DNA from: Podaxis mareebaensis
Lineage: Eukaryota; Basidiomycota; Agaricomycetes; Agaricales; Agaricaceae
Assembly (NCBI GenBank): GCA_018524725.1
Contig: JAEUWP010000542.1
Location: forward strand, 1 to 64,000
Reading direction: 5' to 3'
Length of the DNA stretch: 64,000 nucleotides
Shown: positions 22,759 to 34,374 of the stretch, piece by piece
Position numbering within the stretch: position 1 is the stretch's first letter
Layout: the number at the start of each line of letters is the position of its first letter
Program-made: the position numbers and the translations under genes
Notes under the pieces: model-generated
What the model was told of the DNA's origin: nothing
The model's input: only the letters and a program-made list of their open reading frames with translations
Database searches by the model: none

Positions 22759-24069
22759 ATGTCGAACAGTGTTAATCCTGACACCTTTGACAAGTCTACG
22801 ATCGCAGACCTCATCGCCAAGCACGGCTCGTCGAGCGCTACGTCTTGGCTCGAGTTCGAGCGGTACAAGATCTGGAGACCTACCGAAGAGATACCCGAAT
22901 CGGAATTTAAGCCTGTGCAAGGCTACATGCAACAAGGCAAGTTTATTGACATCTGAATAAAACCAACGGTGTCCTTAAGTTTTAACGTGGTCATCTTAGA
23001 TCCGTATGTCTTTGCATGGGGTAACCCCTTAGTCTCCTCGCCCAAAGCTCTGCTACCAACAGCACGTGCATTCATAAACTACGTCGAATCTATGAACCTC
23101 CGCCCAGTTTGGGCGTGTGTCGATCATGACCTCGAGGAAATTCTCGGTAGCGAAGACTTTGGTTGGAGCGTTGTGTCGTGCATTTACGAAGACATGATCG
23201 ACCCTGAGCACCTGTTCGATTTGACGAGTCCCGAGAGGAAAGGAAAGGAGGGTGTCCATGCAGTCAAGGATCTTAAGAAGAACCTTAACAGAGCAGAGAA
23301 GTATGGTATACTAGTGGAGCAGATTCGTGGCGGAGTGAAGGGGTGGTCGGAGGAGGATAAGAGGGTGATTGAAGAAGGTATCGAGCGATGGAAGGAGAGT
23401 AAAAGTGGAATCCAGGTCGCCTCGGTAAGACTCGCATTTCTCCTCCACCTAGAAGTGGAAACTTGATACGGTTGACAGAGTACACTCCAACCTTGGCTGG
23501 ATGCAGACCATAGACGTTATTGGGTCGCCCGGCAAGACGAGAAAGCCGTTGGTTTCCTTATTCTCACTCCAGTACGCGGAGGCAGATCATGGCAGATCAA
23601 GAACGCCATCTCGTTCCCCGAAGCGCCGAAAGGTACATCCGAGGCGCTTATCTACCACGCTGTCAAGGACCTCTACGAGGAGATGGGAAGAGAGGACACC
23701 TCTAGCCATGAACAGAACCAGAACGGAACCGACCAAAACCATCACGACCGTACGCACAATCGCATCAAGGTTACATTTGGCATTAGCGCTTCAGAGGAAT
23801 TAGAACCAGTACACAACCTCGGGGGATGGAAGGTGACTGCCTTGAGTAAGACCTATGGAAAGGTCACAGGCACTGCAAATCTTATCAATCGAGGTACATT
23901 TCGGGTATGTGTTCACTCTCCTCATACTCTGGAAATAGGTTCTTATCACCTATGTTCATTTTCATAGCAAAAATTCGATTCGGAGCATGAGCCGATGTAT
24001 GTTTGTTACCCACCTGATGGATTTGGTTTGGAAGGTGTCAACGCATTGCTGAAGGTGTTGAAGAAATAA
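22759..24069 (+). CDS. DUF2156 / GNAT-like aminoacyl-lipid synthase-type protein (376 aa)
   Basis: Exons 22759-22936, 23000-23424, 23479-23904 and 23968-24069 splice in phase to 377 codons with stop. Features of the DUF2156 (MprF C-terminal, LPG_synthase) fold are seen: AWGNPLVSSPKALL, NLRPVWACVDHDLEEIL, a Lys/Arg-rich DLKKNLNRAEKYGI helix, WLDADHRRYWVARQDEKAVG, and a C-terminal GTFRQKFDSEHEPMYVCYP. In bacteria and some fungi such domains transfer amino acids from aminoacyl-tRNA to lipids; fungal relatives make aminoacyl-ergosterols. Here no aminoacyl-tRNA synthetase domain is fused, so a free-standing synthase is possible but unproven. The first intron has a GC donor (G|GCAAGT..TTAG). Confidence 0.82.
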
Positions 24070-24919
24070 TTGCAGGACATGAATTTAATATACCTGTGAA
24101 TATAAGGATAGTGTACATACTTGTATAATACCCCCATGGACATTGGGCACTCAAACGGACTTCAGTAAATAGCACACTAGAGGCGTAGCTATGATTCTGG
24201 CGGCGAATAGCAAGGTATTTGGTTTAATGATCGTAAGCAGGTCTCAAGATGTCCCTTCCAGTTCTAGCTAAGTACGCCTAAGTTCTTGTCATAACATGTC
24301 AGCTAGTCTCGTGAATGCCCTTTACATGAACGCTTCGCTGAGAGTGATGCGCTTCATGTTCAAAGCTTGGCTCCAGTGATACCATGACTGCTCTGCTGAT
24401 GTGCCATCTGTACCTTAATGTCCTGGCCATTATGAACTTCTCGAGTAGATGTTGCCACCCCCCTCCCCCCGCAGATCACTGCATTTGCATTTGACTTTAC
24501 CCGGACTGATGGACAGTTCGGAATGATGTGATTCGACCTCCACAAAAATTGCTTGAATCCTACAATTAGCGTGACCCATCAGTACTTGACTGACCGAACG
24601 CAACGGTGCCTAAAAACGTTTGGGCCGTATATCTCTCGCCTTCAGTTCCAGAGCACTATGAAGTCCACTGAAGTGGAGATTAGATGTTTTTGAATATCAC
24701 TTTTTAACAACTATTTATCAATGATCATAATACAGCGCTACGTTTCCAGGGCCCAGGTGGGAGACGGGAGCGGTGGCGCGGTGCCTGTCCCTTCCTGTCG
24801 AGAACACAGTTCAACATGACCTTCATGTTAAATTATTAAACTATTACGTCGGTCTACAGGCTTATAAAAGGGGATGTGAAGCTCAATACCTCAAGCCCTC
24901 GAATCACTCGACAGATACT
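24070..24919. promoter_or_regulatory. Intergenic; TATA-type promoter before the first small secreted gene
   Basis: A clear TATAAAAG lies at 24863-24870, 50 bp before the ATG at 24920, followed by AAGCTCAATACCTCAA. The second paralogue has TATAAAAG and AAGCTCAACACTTTAA in the same relative place. The rest of the interval shows nothing recognisable. Confidence 0.6.
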
Positions 24920-25188
24920 ATGAACGGATACTTCAAAACCTTCATCACTGCTGCGATGGTGATCGCAGCCTGGCTCCCTTTCACTCTGTCCGGACCAGCT
25001 GCAGCGGTAAGTTATTCAGGAACTCTGAGTCATGATAATACGGTCATACTCAATAACTTTAGCCCGCCAAACGTTCTCCTACCGCTGGGACTACTCCTCC
25101 TGTCCCCGGAAGAGAGACTCCGACCTTTCTGGGTCCCCCTATTCCTGCACCTTCCACCACAGCCTGTGCTTCTTCTACCTATGCTTAG
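24920..25188 (+). CDS. Small secreted protein with Kex2-type site, paralogue 1 (70 aa)
   Basis: Exon 1 (24920-25006) encodes MNGYFKTFITAAMVIAAWLP and on to a signal-peptide end at about ..SGPAAA. The intron is 25007-25062. Exon 2 (25063-25188) begins PAKRSPTAGTTPP and ends STTACASSTYA. The model is 29 plus 41 codons and a stop. The dipeptide Lys-Arg just after the signal peptide is a Kex2-type processing site, leaving a Pro/Thr-rich peptide of about 37 residues with one Cys. No domain is recognised. It shares its start, intron position, Lys-Arg and promoter with the gene at 27898, so the two are tandem paralogues; this one is much shorter. Confidence 0.68.
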
Positions 25189-27897
25189 ACTCTCAAAGTT
25201 TTGGCCTAGGCTGTGAGCGGCGAAGCTTTGGGTCTGTCTTCATTGGTGCTTAATATGTCATCCTACCCAACCTTCATCAATTTGCCCGTAAAGGAATTGT
25301 TTTTAGTTGCATTTGATACATCCTTTGTACCTTGTTATCGACGGTTCTGGTGAAATGGGTGCTTTAAATAACGTTGATACTCTTCTAATATCAGGTAACT
25401 TTTGGTTCTTAGTTTCAACTTGAAGATCTCATGTTGACTACAACATCCCCAAAGCATTCTTGAACTCTTTTGAGTCTGCCTATCAGTGATACCGCCATGC
25501 AACGGCATTCGGTATTTGATTACCAGTCCAGAAGCCCAGGTGGCTGGACGATGAGGCTCATCTGTAATATAATCTTTTGACTGTTTGGATCTACTAAATT
25601 ACATCGTCCAACTGACGTCTGTTATGATGTCAAATGTGTATGATAGATATACTTCACAATACACCTGAGATAGAAGATAACCAACTGATGAAGAAGCACG
25701 TCTCAAATGCTATGAACACGACTCACAAAATGTGTTCACAAAGCCACATGAAGCTCGAAGTAGGGAGTAACCTGTTCGGGTCATTGGGTGATTTCAACCG
25801 CCTAAACTGCCGAAAATCTACGCCGGAGGACATGGGATATTGAATTTTCATCGATAAAGGCTCACTGCACTTTGTCCTAACTACTGTGGCTGTGTTATTG
25901 GCCAATCCTCATAGAGGCTTTCCCTTGTGGGTTCTGACAACCGAGGATTTCTGGTTAATCAGACCCGAACCAGACTTGCAGAATGGATAACAAAATTCTT
26001 TCAGGGTAATTACCAACAATGATTACCCTGTCACTTGTAAGTGCTTTACTTCCACGACTAAACAATCACCAAAGCCATTGTTGATGATCTTGTAGACGTA
26101 TATGGGGGCTCAAACAAGCACAAGATTACAGTTAAATAAGAACTCTTCGTCACATGATGTGCTGCAAGCTGTTCATTTCAGTCCGTTGATCGGAGAGCGG
26201 AGAGAGCCAAGCGTGTGTTTTTCGGATGGTAAAACAGTTTCGACTAGAACATCAGGATTAAAGTGAAAAAACCACTCCTTGATTATTAATTCATGAAGGT
26301 GAGGAAAGCAGGGATGCGAAGTAACGCCGCCCATGACTTCGTTATGATTGATGTCACTCACAGGTGGAACAGCAATAATCAGCATGCTCTATATCCCCAA
26401 TAGCATGGCTCAGACCTGCCTAATGTGTAGGGTCCTCAAGGCAAACAGAGTTAAGTGTTTCTCCATATCTATACTCGCCACTCGCTTGAGAGGCTTCGTT
26501 ATGTGACAGCCAGTATGCCTCTCCGCTGTTCTCCCCGGCTTCTTTTCACCTTGTGTCAAGCTTTCATGATTCATCGATATTCCCGAGCACCGAGGGCACG
26601 GGAAACTCCGGGAGCTGGAGAGCTTCACTACTCGGTCTTGGACCATACTTCCATTCCTACGTACTCCTCATAGACCTGCCGGGGAGTCACTGGTAAAGTT
26701 AGAATCAACAACAAACCAAATCCGGGACCATCCCTCCGACTCTATCCTCCTCTGGGCACCGGTCTTCTAGGTCTTTCTCCATGTATGGCATCACCAGATA
26801 CAAAGGCCTACAGTACTGGTCAATGCGACTCTGTCAAGTATCCGGTTCTGGAATGCGGGATGCCACATTCCAGTTGTGGGGCAAAGAATATATTTGACTA
26901 TTCCGAATATATCAGTAAACCAATGCGCAGGAGTTCATTGGATGGAGCTTAGGCTGGTCCCAACAGCTCCCTGAAGGTCATCAGGATGTCCCAATCCTCA
27001 TCAACTGTTGGAGCTCTTTCTTGTCAGTATCAGCTCAAACGGGTTCGGCCGGGCGGCCCAACATCCCATCGCTTGGATGAATTGCACATTGGTCGGCCGC
27101 GCATGCCCACACGGTACCTTGGCTTCGTCCGCTGCCGTGGGAAGCCTTGTTTACCTCACGCTGTGCGCGCTTCAATCGCTAGCATTGATTGCTCACTACA
27201 GTTCTTCAAGCAGATGGTGTCTCAAGCTCAGATTATCTGGCCGTGTTAGTTGCTCCTATTAAAAACATCACCAACTAATGTTCCTCCTAACAACGCCAGT
27301 TCTATGCTGAAATACCTCGACTCCAACGCCTTGCGATTTAGGCCAAGAATATTACTAATAGCACGGTTTCCATAGCATCACGACTACTGCTGTGAAGCAC
27401 CATCCGTTCCTCGGTGTCTTGGGTGCTGTGAACTGCCAAGTGGAACGTCCTTCACAGCAAATCATCGCATCTACTCCAATCCTACCTGGACCCGCTGCGG
27501 TTGGAAATAGTGTGACATCTTCTCCACAACACTAAAAAGATGTTCACAGTGAATGTTACCGCATCAGCGGTTGACTGGGAATGCAGCAGTGGTGTCTGAA
27601 ACCGCTTGAGCCGTATATTTTGCGCGTCCCTTACTACTCTTGAGGCACCAATGCTCATAGGCGTGGAGAAAAGATGCAATTCGGTGTCACCTTTTACTAT
27701 CGCCGTATGATGGTGTGTTTCGAGTCCTAGATTGGAGAGATGTAATACATTCTGGGGCGGATACCTGTGGCTTATCAAGAATGTTGTTTTGATCCGACTC
27801 CCGTACGAGTCCAAACCTCGCCTATAAAAGAAGGGATACAAAGCTCAACACTTTAAACACTCACAGACCACACCGGTGCAATCCCTCCATAGACACC
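25189..27897. other. Intergenic, 2.7 kb; promoter of second secreted gene at its end
   Basis: Several short frames exist, none with a domain I can defend. A TATAAAAG at 27833-27840 lies 58 bp before the next ATG. Leucine-rich fragments at 26173-26646 (minus) are reminiscent of degenerate F-box/LRR genes but are too weak to call. Confidence 0.4.
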
Positions 27898-28765
27898 ATG
27901 AACGGATATTTCAGAGTTTTCGTCGCTGCGACATTGATCGCTGCATGGCTTCCTCTCGTTCCGGCTGGACCAGTCGCGGGGGTAAGTCACCTCAGAACCC
28001 ATGCTTCAACGAGATCGTACTCACCTGCTTCAGTTTTCCAAACGTCAAGAAAATTCTGTTTCAGTCACCCCTACCCTGGTTACCACCGCCCTGCCCAGTG
28101 ATACCCCAACAGCACCTGCGTCCAATACCTCGTTCATTCCTTTCACCAGGACATCTACACCCGCCCCATCGATCGTCTCCAGTATTGAATCCTCGGTAGA
28201 ATCCCCGAGCATTCCCACAGGGACGTTCACCACTGGCGTTGAATTCTCAACTCCGGTGTGCGACGTGCGGGGTTGCCCACCGGATAACGCAACCATTGCT
28301 CTGTCGTCCACTAGGGAAACCATAACCTTCCCCGGTCCCGATACTCCCATGGCTTCCACTACGAGCTGTATTTCTCTTATATCAACACCTACGCCCGAGA
28401 CTTCGGGATCGGAAGAGGCCCCAGAACCGACAGGGGTAACGCTCCCAGATTCTGTTTCTACGGAAACCATAACCTTCGGCGGTTCCGATACCACCATGCC
28501 TTCCGCTACGAGCGATATTCCTCCTACACCAACCGCTACGCCCGAAAGTTCGGGGTCGGAAGAGGCCCCAGATCCTACAAGGGTGACGGTCCCAGATACT
28601 GTTCCCACGGAAACCATAACCTTCCCTGGTTCTGATACTCCCATGTCTTCCGCTACGAGCGATATTTCTCCTATATTAACCCCAGCTCCCGAGCCTTCGG
28701 GGTCAGAAGAGGCCCCGGAACCGACAAGGGTGACGGTCCCAGGTTCGGTTCCTTCGAATGCCTGA
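27898..28765 (+). CDS. Secreted Ser/Thr/Pro-rich repeat protein with Kex2-type site, paralogue 2 (271 aa)
   Basis: Exon 1 (27898-27981) gives MNGYFRVFVAATLIAAWLPL..PVAG, a signal peptide. After the 52-bp intron, exon 2 (28034-28765) starts FSKRQENSVSVTPT, again with Lys-Arg shortly after the signal. The C-terminal half holds three tandem 49-residue (147-bp) repeats starting ETITFPGPDT, ETITFGGSDT and ETITFPGSDT, each containing a GSEEAP segment. The protein lacks a C-terminal membrane anchor and has few Cys, so a secreted, probably heavily O-glycosylated wall or extracellular protein is likely. The function is unknown. Confidence 0.75.
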
Positions 28766-28931
28766 TTACTACTTGTATTTCCCCGTCCTTGGATGAGGGG
28801 TTAGAGACGCTCCCGTAGCAATACTGGTACATACTTTATAATTGCGGACACTTGATATTTAATCTTGAGCCCTATTAACAGTCATCGGAGAGTGTTCCCA
28901 GGAGTACGGAATGACATAGGTCAGATCGCCG
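28766..28931. other. Short convergent intergenic interval
   Basis: Lies between the stops of the secreted protein (plus) and the NACHT gene (minus). Nothing distinctive is seen. Confidence 0.4.
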
Positions 28932-31404
28932 TCATCGGTCTTGCATTTGAGGATGATACATCTGTCTACTCCTTTTCCCAGGACTAGAACATAAGAATAT
29001 GGGCAGTGTTCCTGCGTTGCGCGAAATTCTCGTAACATGCGATATACAGACCCAACAGGACTTTTTTTCTATAACGGATTGGATTAGAGCGAAATTCTTG
29101 AGACCAGATGAAGATTTGAGGCTTACGCAGAATTTGCAATCGACTCTACGACCATTCCGAATACGTATCTCTGACTGCAGACAACACCTAATTTTGACAC
29201 CGGACACAAGGCCTTCACGATCGGAGCCGATATAGTATGCATCTTTGTCTACACGAACATTATATGCGTCGAGCATGCTGAGCGGATAAGGTTCAATAAG
29301 GCCTTCTTTCCAAAGTTCCGGAGGTGACTGCAAAATAATGCTAAGTAGCTGTAACTAGAAGCTGATAGCGGGGCCACGTACGTCTTCTTTAATCCACTCA
29401 ACGAAGCTCCCTAGGTGATATATGTAGTCCGCAATGCTGAGAAAGTCGAATCTCTTGAAGTATTCCAGCAACACAGAACGATCAGGTTCTATGTTAATCA
29501 TTCTAACCAACGCAGGACGTGGTGTGCTGCGCTCTTGATGGAAAATACGAGTTAACGCCAAACGATTCTTCCGCTTCCGAGGTGGGGGTTGGTGCTGCAA
29601 TTTCGTTGGCACATGTTCATCCCTCTTCCTCGAACTGATTCGCGAGCACGTGTTCCCCAGCGCTTTTAGCATTAGGCCTTGCGACCAATTCTTGTGAGCT
29701 TCATGGTATAGGTACATTTGCAGATCTTGGCCGGTGCCCCCCGGAGGAACCCAGGACATGTGTATATTAGACTGCTGAGGCTTAGGAAGAGCTAAGATAC
29801 CGTTAAGCTGGAGCATTAGGGGAGGTCGCAGGCCACACACCTGTACTATTTGCTTCTTGCAGTACCCTAAACCAGCATTGGCAAGCGTCGGTCAATGCAG
29901 AACCGCAATCTACCCAGAATGCCTGGGATCGAGCCTCGTCCTGAAGATAATCTGCGAAGGACGCGTGAAGGAACGTCACATTTCTCGCGGCAGCACACTC
30001 CAGTTTGGGAACGTGAAGGACGGAGTGGAGCCTCTGTAGGGCGCCATAGGCAACGTTCTGAGTTAATCCCAGGATATTGGCTGTGGAGACGAAGGATTCG
30101 GGTTTGTATGTCAACATCTCATGGCCTCGATACGCTAGGAGGATGTAGCCTAGGATACGTTTCGTGGTCGATAGCGTGTCTTCTGGTACGTCAGAGAGAA
30201 TCTGTGTGTACAACAGATCCAAAGCCGCCAAGGGATTTCGTTCTCCCCCCCGGCCTGCCAAAGGAAAGTTATGGATGACTTCAAAAACGCGGTCAAATCG
30301 GGACACCGGATCTCCAGAAGCTGGGTCGTCGATGAATTTTATCACGACAAAGGCAAAGGCGAACAAGCCGGAGGCTACATTCGCAACCTGCGCGAATTGA
30401 TTCTCCGAAGGCCATTGGGGGTGTGTCGGTATCGCCTCGGGATACCTCCTCCTGATATCATCAAACCCCGTTCGCAAATACCGTTCGACATCACGACATG
30501 CCTCTTCAGAGTCGATCGGAACTTCCAGTTGCCAACTATGAGGTAGGGTTGCGGAAAACGCAACTCGTAGATGTGGTTCAGGCCGACTAGCGAGAACCCA
30601 TACCAAAGGAACGTCAGGGTATGCGGACACAAACTGCCCTATAAGCCGGATGATCTCTGTTCGTTGGAATTCGCCTTGACATTCATCAAGACCGTCGAGA
30701 AAAATAGTCAAGACTTCAGATCCTTCATAGATCCTGTCCTCCGCGAAAGGGATCTTGATCAACCGCCTGAACTGTTCCCGCATAGATTTTTCCAGCAGAT
30801 TGGGATCAGCCTCTAGCTGCAACCTTAGGTACTCCCGGTAGTCGGAAACCCTGACAGCCAACTGGTAGGCGATGGTGGTGAACACGCGATTCGGATTGTT
30901 CCGTTTGTTAGGCCGCGAGAAGAACAGAGTAGCACCTAGTTGTTGGCTAGGTATCTCCTCTGCAAGCGTTTGAACGATGGCTGTCTTCCCAACTCCTGCT
31001 GCTCCGTAAAGCCAGAGTAATCGTGTTTCTCGTTTGGGATCGGCCAACCAGGTTTGTATGCTCTGCTTTATGCTTAGGCGTGTACCAGGGTGGCATTGAG
31101 GAGGCGGGTAACGAGCAGAAGAGTCGAATTCGGCACCGGCGATAGTATGTTCGGAGAGGAGCCTCATCACGTCGACTTTGGAATCTATATCTCTTCGTCA
31201 GGGGCTTCTTTCGTGATCATAATCGGACCTACCATTTGGACGCATTGTGTAGTTATTGATCTGAGTTCCGATATCGTACATGAGTGGGTTATGGATTGCG
31301 AAATGGTGGGCATGGTTGAAATAACTCGTAGGCACCGTTTGCCTGAGACGGGGGACAGGGGGATCCTCGACGGCTTCTGCCGCACGTTCTAGGGGCGTTG
31401 GCAT
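28932..31404 (-). CDS. NACHT-domain STAND (NLR-like) protein (768 aa)
   Basis: Exons 31404-31233, 31184-29839, 29774-29382 and 29327-28932 splice in phase to 769 codons with stop. The first intron (48 bp) has a CTGAC branch site and removes a TGA. The N-terminus carries FNHAHHFAIHNPLMYDIG, a motif seen before many mushroom NACHT proteins. NACHT follows: linker SARYPPPQCHPGTR, Walker A YGAAGVGKTAIVQ, Walker B LTIFLDGLDEC, sensor LVWVLASRPEPHL, and a winged-helix region with FLHASFADYL. After about residue 500 there is a non-repetitive C-terminus, with no WD40, ankyrin or TPR repeats visible. Such ATPases act in fungal non-self recognition and cell death; that role is inferred. Confidence 0.87.
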
Positions 31405-32424
31405 GACTATGATTATGGTTGTGGAGAGAGGAAACCGACATCTAAATAGCTGTGGAGGCTTCAAATCCAAGAATATATGTGGCGTTACGTGAATTGATGG
31501 ACGCTGTGCATGTCAGGTGTCAAACAAATTAGTGGTCCTACTGGGCCTCATTCTGCCTCATGAGTCACCGCATGAATGCTGTGTTCTACCCTCATGAGCT
31601 TTCGCATTACCTGGTATCACCGCGCAAACGTCCCTTTCTACAATGGTAACTGGGAAGGCAGGCATTGAAGCTTAATTAAGGGGTGGATATACGTCATTAT
31701 ACCTCACTGAACCAACTGGATTCGGGTATCTCGACAATGTTCATTATCCTACCAACAACTAATGACAGTTACGGGACTGAACAGCGGGGGTGTCGCACGG
31801 CGAAAGAGGAAGAGTCGAAGCTACTGCTTTCTAATTCCAACAACTAGAGCCCTAGCCTCCGGTAGCGCTGCAGAATAATGAGAAAGCTGGTCAAGGGTTC
31901 GCAGTACAGTAAACCCTACTACTGAGAAGAATTTACCGTCAAGGTAATCGAGTGGTATGCGTTAGATAAATGATGTAGCCAGCTAGGTTTCCCTGTGTCC
32001 TTGCCTGAGAAGGGGGGATGTGATAGTGAGGTGGGATATAACGGGTGATGAAGGTGGAATAAAGTGGTGCGGATGAAATGAATGTTATGGGTGGCACGGC
32101 GGTGAGGAGCAAGTTGTGCTAAGCAGAGCTATATAGAAAATAACGTCTAAAAAACCTTGAGTTTCGAATGAGGGAAGAATGCGGGGACTTGTTGACAGGG
32201 GAAAAAGAAATAGAGGTGTCAAATCCATGAATAACAATAAGAAAAATGTTGAGTGGTGAATAAATATGGGGGTTGCGCGACGAAACCAATGTTAATGGCA
32301 CAAACGGCAGCTGGAAGAGGACAATAAAAAGAATGTCCCCAAGAATGTTCAAATGAATGATCAGAAAAAGAAATGTCGATGAGAGATGCCACAAGTCCAA
32401 TATCCTGAGCCGCAAAGATCACCA
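31405..32424. other. Intergenic, nothing recognised
   Basis: Upstream of the NACHT gene and downstream of the GPI protein gene, both on the minus strand. No domain or RNA gene was found. Confidence 0.4.
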
Positions 32425-33620
32425 TCACAGGGTCAGAACAAGACCAACGACAGTCAGCGCAAGGCCAACACCCGATCCCCTGCTAACGCTCAACCTCACG
32501 GCTCCACCGGTGCTAGTATTTGGAGGTGAACTCAAGCTCGATACTGATGGCGATGCCAAAGCACTCGAGGTGGAGACGGATGACGGTAGAGATGAGGAAG
32601 AGACGAGGGTGGAAAGTAGTACTGAAGTCAAGAAACCGGAGGACATGGCTGGTGCACTGGTCGTACTAGAGGTGCTGATTGGTGAAGTGGGCGTCGAGGT
32701 TGCAGAAGCGACCGCACTAGAAGGCGTTGACGAAATGATCGTGGTGGTAGAACGTAAACTAGTACTGGCAGACCCTGATGAGGATGTTGGCGGGAACGAC
32801 GCGGTGGTTGAAGCAGATGTTGATGTGGTCGAAGTGGAAAGAGTACCAACGGTGATTGTTGATAGCACATCAGTTGTTGTTGATCTACCACCGGCCGCAA
32901 CCGATGAGGGGACGGGAATTGAGGAAGTGGCAGAAGGATCGGGAGTGGCGAACGATCCCGTCATCTTATCGAGTCTGTAGGAAATGAAAATCAGGCCCTC
33001 GCCAAAGGCGGCAATTTTGGTTGCGTACCGGAAGAAAGGAGAGAAAGCGGCATATGGAAGCGAGTTGTTTTGCTTGAACGAGGTCGAGATAAAAGAGATG
33101 TAGCTAAACATGGTTTAATTAGAGTACTCAGGTGGAAGATGGAAGGAAACATACTAGGCATCCGAGTTAGGTCCAGCTTCGGGGATAGGCTAGGGGTCCG
33201 AAGTGTAGTCAATAACATGGAAAATGAAAGGAGCATGTTGTAGCGTACAGTGAAGGTTAGGGAGTGGACCTTGGAAACATCAGCAGGCTCAATAGTTTGT
33301 ACCAATCGCTGCAAACGGGATTAGAAAATAGATGAAGGACAAAGATGTCGGGCATACTTGTTTCCCAGTGTATAAACCGACAGTGGCTACCCCAATCGCC
33401 GTTAGGAGAGGATTTTGACCATCATCCAGCCAGTCAACAGTGCACGGTTCTCCACCATGACATGTTGATCCTTGTCTGGGGTTGATGACCTAAGAAGATG
33501 CGAAATTCTGAGCTCGAGACTCCACAAAGAAAGAACAGGACATACGTAAATTCCAGCATGTACGAGTAGGACGGCATCGAATGCCATAAGTGTAAGGAAG
33601 AAGACAGATAATGAGAACAT
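32425..33620 (-). CDS. GPI-anchored Ser/Thr-rich wall protein with KRE9/KNH-type domain
   Basis: Exon 1 (33620-33546) encodes the signal peptide MFSLSVFFLTLMAFDAVLLV. Exon 2 from 33489 reads VINPRQGSTCHGGEPCTVDW and LLTAIGVATVGLYTGKQ. The next exons give RLVQTIEPADVSKVHSLTFT, PIPEAGPNSDAYYISF and a Phe-rich segment. This order is the Ser-Thr-rich GPI-anchored membrane family (KRE9/KNH1 N-terminal domain), with two Cys conserved. About 130 Ser/Thr residues follow, and the protein ends in a hydrophobic tail GVGLALTVVGLVLTL, fitting a GPI signal. Introns are short. The likely place is the cell wall or outer membrane, with a possible link to beta-glucan assembly. Confidence 0.85.
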
Positions 33621-34374
33621 TGTTCTTGATGCGCAAGTAGCGAATTTCTAGAGGAGATCGAGCGAGTGTATAGTGCAAACGAGCGTCTTGACTTTGGGAT
33701 GTCTTGAGGACAAAGAGGTATTACGATGAAGAAGAGCTGAAGTAGGCCTTGGCGATTGTCGTGTGGTCGGAAGATTTGGTCGTCGCTATGATATTCGTTT
33801 CCAGTCGTCAAGGAATTATTGTTGAGAAAGGAAAGAGACAAGGAGCTAAACTTGGAATTCCAACTTTAACCTCGCCTTCTCCATCGGGCAGCTTGTTCGC
33901 AGCAGCACGTGGTTGAGGGTCCTCTCGAGTTACGTCAGCGATTGAGCTTGCCGTGAGGGGTGGTTATTTTTTGGTTCGCTGAACCGCAAAGGCCCAAGCG
34001 AATCGATAAGAATGTAGTAAATACTGTGCTGTGGTTAAAATGTGCTTCAAACAATGCTATGAGCATCAGCAGATGTCTGGCTGAGGTGCAACTGCAACAG
34101 TCTCCCACACTCACTTGCAGGTATCGGACGCCCGCTCAGTACCCGGTGATCACCGACATTCTTCGTGAACTCGCTTCATATTGTCGCGTTGTTCAAAGTC
34201 ACCGGGTGAGGTGCATTCACATGAGAGATGATCAGTGAGCATTGCTAATTAGCTCACTATCCAGGGCCGCATAACAACGCAAACACCTACGATTTTCTCC
34301 GCTCAAACACGAACCTTCTCATGTCCTGGTCTTCTTTCTGACCCCTGTACCATCTCTCTTCACCTCAACTCTCC
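33621..34374. promoter_or_regulatory. Divergent upstream region of the GPI protein and molybdopterin-domain genes
   Basis: The two genes point away from each other, so both promoters lie here. No specific element was recognised; small open frames on the minus strand are not supported. Confidence 0.4.

Noticed and set aside
26173..26646. Minus-strand frames with leucine-rich pieces (FPHLHELIIKEWFF) like a decayed F-box/LRR gene
   Set aside because: Too short and divergent; no F-box and no consistent exon chain could be read.
28045..28644. 199-codon minus-strand frame opposite the secreted repeat protein
   Set aside because: It mirrors the 147-bp coding repeats. The plus strand has the signal peptide, intron and promoter.
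31198..31200. In-frame TGA in the NACHT gene as a premature stop
   Set aside because: It falls inside a 48-bp intron (31232-31185) with good donor, branch and acceptor sites, and the phase is kept.
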